Assembly (NCBI GenBank): GCA_024640185.1
Contig: JAHEFN010000062.1
Span: forward strand, 1 to 10,059
From: Gemmatimonadota bacterium
GTDB taxonomy: Bacteria; Gemmatimonadota; Gemmatimonadetes; Gemmatimonadales; GWC2-71-9
Direction: 5' to 3'
DNA length: 10,059 nt
The translations under genes were made by a program, and so were the position numbers. Below, in pieces: positions 5,859 to 10,059 of the stretch. The first letter of the stretch is position 1. Each line of letters begins with the position of its first letter. The notes below the pieces were generated by a model. The model was not told the DNA's origin, did not search any database, and saw only the letters and a list, made by a program, of their open reading frames with translations.

Positions 5859-7883
5859 TCAACCCGGGCCCAACCGCTGGATGGTCCGGATCAGGTCACC
5901 CTGCTGGACCCTGAGGAGCGCACCGTAGCTGCCGACCACCCGTCCGAAGATCGTATAGCGACCGTTGAGATGGGGCTGCGGCGAGAGGTTGATGAACCAC
6001 TGGCTCCCGCCGGTATCGGGGCCGGAGAGCGCCATGCCGACCATGGGGATGTCATAGTGGAGTCGGTTGAACTCGTCTCGAATCGACCAGCCCGGACCGC
6101 CGCTTCCGGTCCCGGTCGGATCCCCATCCTGGACCACGAAGTTGGGGACGACCCGATGCCAGCGCACCCCATTGAACCACCCCCGGTCGAGCAGCCGGAG
6201 GAAGTTTGCCACCGTCAGCGGCGCCTCGCGGGGCAGCAACTCGATCTCGATCTTGCCCCGGTTCTCGACGTCAACAACGACCCGCGGGTTCGTCGGGGCA
6301 AGCAGCAGTCGGGCGACAACTTCCCGGTAGTCCTGCATGTTCCGGCCGGTCTCGATCGCGCCCACGCCCCCCCAGCGCGCCGCCAGGGAGGGCAGCCCCT
6401 GCACGGCGATGCCCCGGAGGACTGGGTCAGGGGGACGCTGCAACAGGCCGCGTCGGGCGGGCGTGTTGAGTCGCCCGACGATGTTGCGGTCACCCCGGGC
6501 CAGCCGGATCAGGCTGCGGAGGGCCGCTTCCTGAAGGTCCGCCTGCCCCGACCGCCACGCCTCGGCGATCTGATCGAGCACGGCATCGCTGGCGGAATCA
6601 GCCAGGATCCGCAGGGCCTGCGCCCGGACGACCGGGTCCTCATCCCCGAAGGCGCGCTCCGCAGCGGCCCGAAGCGAGGGGTCTCCGGAAGGGGCACTGC
6701 TCTCCCACGCGACGAGGGCCGAGGCCCGGGTGGCGGCGTCGGCCGAATTCAGGCCCGAGCGAAAACCCGCCGGATCGACCCCCGGCATCGCCCCCCACCC
6801 CTCGAGGGCGGCGAGGCGGTCGAAGCGATCGCGGGAAGCGAGCCAACTCCCAGCACGCAGGCCGAACGCTGCGGGATCCACCCGAGCGAGCGAGACCAAC
6901 GCCGCGCGCCGCACGGCCCAATCGGCATGCACATCATCGACCAGCTCACGCAATGCCTCTCCGGCGAGCGCGCCCCCGACCCCACCGAGCGTGGTCGCGG
7001 CCACGATCCTGACGGTCCGATCGCGATCGCGCAGCAGGACGATGATCCGGTCGGCGAACTGGGAATCCGCGAAGGTGGCCACACTCCGCATCGCCGTGAT
7101 GCGCACCCCGATCGACTCGTCGAACAACGCCTGGGTGAGCGCCTCGAGCATCGGCTCCGGTCGGGTCTCGGCACTGTCGGCCAGCCGTCGGGTGAGGGCC
7201 CGCAGCGCCTGCTCACGGACCAGCGGGGCCCGATCACGGGTCGCGGCGAAGAAGTCGTCAAGCGCGTCGGGGGCCCCGAGACGGGCGAGGGCATAGACCG
7301 AGCGCCAGCGCAGGTCCACGCCGGTGTCACGCGTGAACCGTCGCAGCGCATCGACCGGCGCCTCCCGACCGAACCGCCACGCCTCCAGCACCGCCGCGGG
7401 CATCATGGCATCGCGGCGCTCGGGGGGGAGGTTGCCGACGCCGCCCACCACATCGGTGATCAGTTGGGCCGCCTCCGAGCCGCCGATCCGGGCGAGGGCG
7501 ATCGCCGCCTCGGAGAGCGACAGCGACGTGAGGTCGTCGCTGGCGCGGATCCGGTCGCTGATCAGCGCCACACCGCGCGAGTCCCCGATCAGGCCGAGGG
7601 CGAAGATGGTTTCGGTCACCACCGCTGGCTCGCGATCGTAGAGTCGCGGCTCGATGAGGGAGAGACCGGTGGGATCCCCGATGCGGCCGATCGCCAACAC
7701 CGTGATCCGCCTGACGAAGGGGTCCGGATGCTCCAGCGCCGGGGCCAGGACGGCCACGTCGAGCACCCGCCGGTCCTCGGTCATCAAGACCGGCGCGAGC
7801 ACCTCCACCAGCGCCGGGTCCTGCGCCTGCAGGGCGGGAGCGATCAGGAGGGCAGCCAGCGACAGCAGTTCGGAGGGTCTCAC
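5859..7883 (-). CDS. Secreted HEAT-repeat protein with C-terminal cyclophilin peptidyl-prolyl isomerase domain
   Basis: This 674-residue protein starts with a Sec signal peptide (1-20, likely cleaved after ALQA) and so should act in the periplasm. Residues about 45-505 hold roughly 13 HEAT-like helical repeats, each with a 'D-x-x-VR-x-x-A-x-x-AL-x-x-hG' core (DPFVRRITVLAIGRIGD, APLVREQALRAL, DRTVRIVAATTLGGVG, DPVVRAQALRILAD, DPVLRGIAVQGL). A cyclophilin domain occupies about 530-674: IEIELLPREAPLTVANF, WHRVVPNFVVQDGDPTGTG, GMALSGPDTGGSQWFINLS, HLNGRYTIFGRVV. Residues matching the CypA active site are Arg 577, Phe 582, Gln 585, Gln 628 and Phe 630. The CypA Trp 121 and His 126 positions are His 638 and Tyr 643, a variation I associate with other bacterial cyclophilins, so activity is likely. 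GTG starts the gene and overlaps the ybgC stop as GTGA. The HEAT array probably presents clients or partners; that is inference. Confidence 0.95.
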   Translation of the reverse strand: MRPSELLSLAALLIAPALQAQDPALVEVLAPVLMTEDRRVLDVAVLAPALEHPDPFVRRITVLAIGRIGDPTGLSLIEPRLYDREPAVVTETIFALGLIGDSRGVALISDRIRASDDLTSLSLSEAAIALARIGGSEAAQLITDVVGGVGNLPPERRDAMMPAAVLEAWRFGREAPVDALRRFTRDTGVDLRWRSVYALARLGAPDALDDFFAATRDRAPLVREQALRALTRRLADSAETRPEPMLEALTQALFDESIGVRITAMRSVATFADSQFADRIIVLLRDRDRTVRIVAATTLGGVGGALAGEALRELVDDVHADWAVRRAALVSLARVDPAAFGLRAGSWLASRDRFDRLAALEGWGAMPGVDPAGFRSGLNSADAATRASALVAWESSAPSGDPSLRAAAERAFGDEDPVVRAQALRILADSASDAVLDQIAEAWRSGQADLQEAALRSLIRLARGDRNIVGRLNTPARRGLLQRPPDPVLRGIAVQGLPSLAARWGGVGAIETGRNMQDYREVVARLLLAPTNPRVVVDVENRGKIEIELLPREAPLTVANFLRLLDRGWFNGVRWHRVVPNFVVQDGDPTGTGSGGPGWSIRDEFNRLHYDIPMVGMALSGPDTGGSQWFINLSPQPHLNGRYTIFGRVVGSYGALLRVQQGDLIRTIQRLGPG

Positions 7884-8326
7884 AGGCGCACCGGATCGGG
7901 AATCGGGGAGAGACGTTCGGCCACCGCATCGGGCAACCGGGAGAAGGCAAAGGTGGCGTCGGTCACCAACAACGCCGTGGAGGCGGTGAGCAGCAGCTCA
8001 CCACGTTCGGCGTGCTCGACCGCGTAGCCGAAGGTGACCCGCCGGGAGGCACACTCGCGCACCCAGGTACGAATCCGGACCGGGTCGTCGTATCGGGCGG
8101 CACGCCGGTAGCGCAGGGTCGCCTCGGAGACCATCAAGCGCAGCCCGAGCGCCTCCAGTTCACGATAGCTCATCCCGGTGCGCCGGAGGTACTCGGTGCG
8201 GGCAATATCGAGCCAGACCAGGTAGCGGGCATGGTAGACCACCCCCATCTGGTCGGTCTCGGAGTAATTCACGCGGTGGGTCGTGACAGAGACCCCGCCG
8301 GTCTTGGTTGCCTCATCCCGGTTCAT
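7880..8326 (-). CDS. ybgC: Acyl-CoA thioesterase, YbgC/4HBT hotdog family
   Basis: This is a 148-residue single hotdog-fold enzyme that hydrolyses acyl-CoA or acyl-ACP thioesters in the cytoplasm. The diagnostic block is VNYSETDQMGVVYHARYLVW (19-38), with the catalytic Asp 25 and the following G-x-V-x-H turn, then DIARTEYLRRTG. Further typical text is LRYRRAARYDDPVRIRTWV and the C-terminal AFSRLP. The length fits. In many Proteobacteria ybgC heads the tol-pal cluster; here no tol-pal gene follows and it instead heads an LPS/RNA operon, so its partner role may differ. The ATG has AAAGGTGA just upstream, the best Shine-Dalgarno in the operon, consistent with being the first gene. It is divergent from lpxH with 17 bp between start codons. 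Confidence 0.93.
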   Translation of the reverse strand: MNRDEATKTGGVSVTTHRVNYSETDQMGVVYHARYLVWLDIARTEYLRRTGMSYRELEALGLRLMVSEATLRYRRAARYDDPVRIRTWVRECASRRVTFGYAVEHAERGELLLTASTALLVTDATFAFSRLPDAVAERLSPIPDPVRL

Positions 8327-8329
8327 CCG

Positions 8330-8337
8330 TCACCTTT
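8330..8337 (-). promoter_or_regulatory. Ribosome binding site of ybgC
   Basis: AAAGGTGA on the minus strand places AAGG 6 nt before the ATG at 8326. It fills about half of the 17-bp gap between two divergent start codons. Confidence 0.6.
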
Positions 8338-8343
8338 CGCGCC

Positions 8344-9072
8344 GTGAGCGACTCCAGATTGGTGGTGGTCGCGGATGCCCACCTCGGGGCGGCCCCAGTG
8401 GCCGATGAGGAGGCGTTCCTGACCTTCCTCGACACGGTTCCCGCCCCTGGGGACACCCTGCTCCTCGCCGGAGATCTATACGACTACTGGTTCAGCTACC
8501 GCAAGCTGATTCCCCGTCGGAATTTCCGGGTGACGGCGGCCCTGACGACCCTCGCTCGCCGGATTCCCATCGCCATGATCGGCGGCAACCACGATCGCTG
8601 GGGCGACAGCTTCTGGGAACAGGACGCCGGGATCCGCTTCGCCCCACACCGATTGCGTCTTGACCATCCCCTGGGCACCGTCCTGGCCATCCACGGGGAC
8701 GGCCTCCACGAGGAGCGGCCCGGGGCGAGTTGGATGCACAAGGTGACCTCGATGCCCTCGGTCATCGCGCTCTACCGCTTCCTCCACCCCGACCTCGGCT
8801 TCTGGATCGCTGACCGGATGGGGCACAACCTCGATCACGGTGTCGAGCACCCCGAAGAGGTCACCGCGGCAGCCGACCGCCAGCAGCGCTGGGCGAGCAA
8901 CGCCCTCCAAGAGGACCCCGACCTTGCCGTGATCGTCATGGGCCACACCCATCGCGAGGCGGCGGTGGAGGTCAGCCCGGGCCGCTGGTACCTCAACCCG
9001 GGTGCCTGGCTCGACGGCCACCGCTACGCCACGCTCACGCGGGACGGCGCCTCCCTGCATCGCTTCGGCTGA
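8344..9072 (+). CDS. lpxH: UDP-2,3-diacylglucosamine diphosphatase-like metallophosphoesterase (LpxH-like)
   Basis: This 242-residue calcineurin-fold enzyme probably removes UMP from UDP-2,3-diacylglucosamine in lipid A synthesis, at the inner face of the inner membrane. Metal-binding motifs are all present: DAHLG (11-15), GDLYDYWF (43-50), GGNHDRW (80-86), HGDGL (117-121) and GHTHREA (200-206). The segments YDYWFSYRKLIPR and LHPDLGFWIAD resemble the LpxH-like proteins of Bacteroidetes, where GNHD replaces the GNRD of E. coli LpxH. Exact substrate is therefore inferred; another phosphoesterase role is possible. I chose GTG at 8344 because family members start a few residues before the D-x-H motif. 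The in-frame TTG at 8308 would run into the divergent ybgC coding region. No Shine-Dalgarno precedes the GTG. It ends 1 nt before the convergent murI stop. Confidence 0.87.
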   Translation: MSDSRLVVVADAHLGAAPVADEEAFLTFLDTVPAPGDTLLLAGDLYDYWFSYRKLIPRRNFRVTAALTTLARRIPIAMIGGNHDRWGDSFWEQDAGIRFAPHRLRLDHPLGTVLAIHGDGLHEERPGASWMHKVTSMPSVIALYRFLHPDLGFWIADRMGHNLDHGVEHPEEVTAAADRQQRWASNALQEDPDLAVIVMGHTHREAAVEVSPGRWYLNPGAWLDGHRYATLTRDGASLHRFG

Positions 9073-9073
9073 C

Positions 9074-9880
9074 TCAGCTGGTGGCCAGCGCCACCAACTC
9101 CACCTCATCGAGCGATCGGCCGGTGAAGACCGCCCCCAGCCGACCGAACCGTGCCACGTCGTCGGTCGCCGCCCAGCGATGGACCGGCGTCGCGCCGGGC
9201 GCGGCGGCGAGCCCCGTGTTGGCCAGCACCTCGGCCAGGTCATGGGCGGTCTCCTCGGCGGAGTCGATCAGCGAGACCCCCGGACCCAGCACCTCCGCCA
9301 AAAGCGGCTTGAGCAGCGGGTAATGCGTGCAGCCGAGCACCATGGCGTCGACGTCATCACTCCTGATCGGAGCCAGGTACTCCTCGGCCACGAGACGAGC
9401 CGCCGGATGATCGAACCACCCTTCCTCGACCAACGGCACGAAGAGCGGGCAGGCCTGCTCGACGATCCGGAGATCGGCCCGCCGGGCCAGCAAGGCACGG
9501 CGATAGGCCCCCGAGGCGATCGTCCCTGAGGTGCCGATGACCGCCACGACGCCACCGCGGGTCGCCGCCACCGCCGCCCGCGCCCCGGGCTCCACCACAC
9601 CGATCACCGGCACCGGCGAGGCCGCCCGAAGCGACGCGAGGGCGTGCGCCGTCGCCGTGTTGCAGGCCACCACGACCGCCTTCACGCCCTGGGCAACCAA
9701 CCACTCGAGGATCTCGAGCGAGTACCGCTCGACCGTGGCCGGCGACTTGGGACCGTACGGTACCCGTGCGGTGTCGCCGAGATAGACCGTCGACTCATCG
9801 GGCAACAGCGCGTGTATCGCGCGGACCACGGTGAGCCCCCCGATCCCGGAGTCGAAGATGCCGATCGGTCCGGCACGCAT
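9074..9880 (-). CDS. murI: Glutamate racemase
   Basis: This 268-residue cofactor-independent racemase makes D-glutamate for the peptidoglycan stem peptide. Expected motifs are IGIFDSGIGGLTV (6-18, Asp 10 and Ser 11), YLGDTARVPYG (33-43), VVACNTATA (70-78, catalytic Cys 73), VIGTSGTIASGAY (114-126) and the second catalytic VLGCTHYPLL (181-190, Cys 184 with His 186). The length is normal. The ATG overlaps the stop of the upstream DUF5683-like gene as TGATG, with no strong Shine-Dalgarno, so translation is probably coupled to that gene. It converges on lpxH with a single nucleotide between stop codons. Confidence 0.97.
   Translation of the reverse strand: MRAGPIGIFDSGIGGLTVVRAIHALLPDESTVYLGDTARVPYGPKSPATVERYSLEILEWLVAQGVKAVVVACNTATAHALASLRAASPVPVIGVVEPGARAAVAATRGGVVAVIGTSGTIASGAYRRALLARRADLRIVEQACPLFVPLVEEGWFDHPAARLVAEEYLAPIRSDDVDAMVLGCTHYPLLKPLLAEVLGPGVSLIDSAEETAHDLAEVLANTGLAAAPGATPVHRWAATDDVARFGRLGAVFTGRSLDEVELVALATS
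9079..9096 (+). terminator. Weak candidate hairpin just past the lpxH stop
   Basis: TGGTGGC and GCCACCA form a 7-bp stem with a 4-nt loop starting 6 nt after the lpxH TGA. It lies within the last codons of murI and has no T-tract. It is the only hairpin I see that could end the lpxH transcript, and may be chance. Confidence 0.2.
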
Positions 9881-10059
9881 CAGCGGGGCATCGGCAGGGC
9901 CAGCCCGTAGCCGGTGCGGCCCCCGGGAAGTGCGCGCGCCGTCAGGTCGCCGGGGAAGTCGAAGAGGTTGGCCGAGACGAACGCCTCCAGGCCGCTGAAG
10001 AGGTGATTGACCCCCATCAGGACGAACCAGTCTTGGCGTTCGCGGCGCTTGTCATCGAT
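9880..10059 (-). CDS. Partial gene, C-terminal end of a DUF5683-like protein
   Basis: An open frame enters from the right edge on the minus strand and ends with TGA at 9880-9882, giving 59 residues. The text DDKRRERQDWFVLMGVNHLF, then SGLEAFVSANLFDFPGDL, matches the style of the DUF5683 C-terminus: a charged 'RRxR' run, a W/hydrophobic helix, then 'AYVDAHLxxFD'. DUF5683 proteins are found in Bacteroidetes and related groups, and their function is not known to me. The tail after this is Gly/Arg-rich (LPGGRTGYGLALPMPR). The stop shares one base with the murI start. The assignment is from pattern memory; that it is a coding region is well supported by the TGATG junction. Confidence 0.7.
   Translation of the reverse strand: MDDKRRERQDWFVLMGVNHLFSGLEAFVSANLFDFPGDLTARALPGGRTGYGLALPMPR

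Noticed and set aside
5970..8027. A 685-codon open frame on the plus strand, longer than the gene opposite it
   Set aside because: It lies antisense to the HEAT-cyclophilin gene, whose repeats and active-site motifs are clear. Its product is low-complexity (rich in R, G, D, P, H, Q) with no motif, as expected for a shadow frame in GC-rich DNA.
8308..8343. TTG at 8308 as the start of the LpxH-like protein
   Set aside because: It would extend into the divergent ybgC start region and add 12 residues not expected before the D-x-H motif. No Shine-Dalgarno supports it.
1..10059. Mobile elements, CRISPR arrays, prophage, toxin-antitoxin or defence genes
   Set aside because: No transposase or integrase motifs, no repeated direct units and no composition break were seen. 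The tRNA shows no nearby integrase or duplicated 3' end that would mark an integration site.

Overview
This is a GC-rich window from a Gram-negative (diderm) bacterium, best guessed as Gemmatimonadota or a near relative. The guess rests on high GC, a Bacteroidetes-style LpxH, several Sec lipoproteins, an apparent DUF5683-type protein upstream of murI, and the gene mix; no marker gene proves it. Nearly all of it is coding and chromosomal in character. I see no mobile element, CRISPR array, phage gene or defence system.

Layout, left to right. (1) The 3' end of a plus-strand gene of unknown function (2-544) converges on a minus-strand lipoprotein gene (634-1056), with a perfect 13-bp hairpin between them. 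(2) A minus-strand PilT/PilU-type pilus retraction ATPase (1113-2213, GTG start) has a candidate promoter at 2266-2294. (3) Just upstream lies a strong hairpin terminator (2322-2355) that ends a long minus-strand transcription unit. (4) That unit runs from 8326 down to the terminator: ybgC-like thioesterase, secreted HEAT-repeat/cyclophilin PPIase, LolB/LolA-like lipoprotein, lptE, a DUF4845-like membrane protein, rfaE2 (heptose-1-P adenylyltransferase), rph (RNase PH), rdgB (XTP/dITP pyrophosphatase) and a tRNA-Pro(UGG). Neighbours overlap by a few bases or sit within about 35 nt, so the unit looks like one operon. (5) An lpxH-like gene (8344-9072) reads the other way, 17 bp from ybgC. (6) It converges, with a 1-nt gap, on murI (glutamate racemase, 9074-9880). 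murI overlaps the stop of a partial DUF5683-like gene (9880-10059) by one base (TGATG).

The common theme is building the envelope: lipid A (LpxH), heptose for the LPS core (RfaE2), LPS export to the outer membrane (LptE), lipoprotein or lipid handling (LolB-like), periplasmic folding (cyclophilin), peptidoglycan precursor (MurI) and pilus retraction (PilT). Embedded in it is a housekeeping pair for RNA maturation and nucleotide-pool cleaning (rph-rdgB), followed directly by a tRNA whose 3' end is the kind of substrate RNase PH trims. The points most worth a second look are the tRNA tail of the rph operon, the HEAT-cyclophilin fusion, and the two unassigned envelope genes on either side of lptE.
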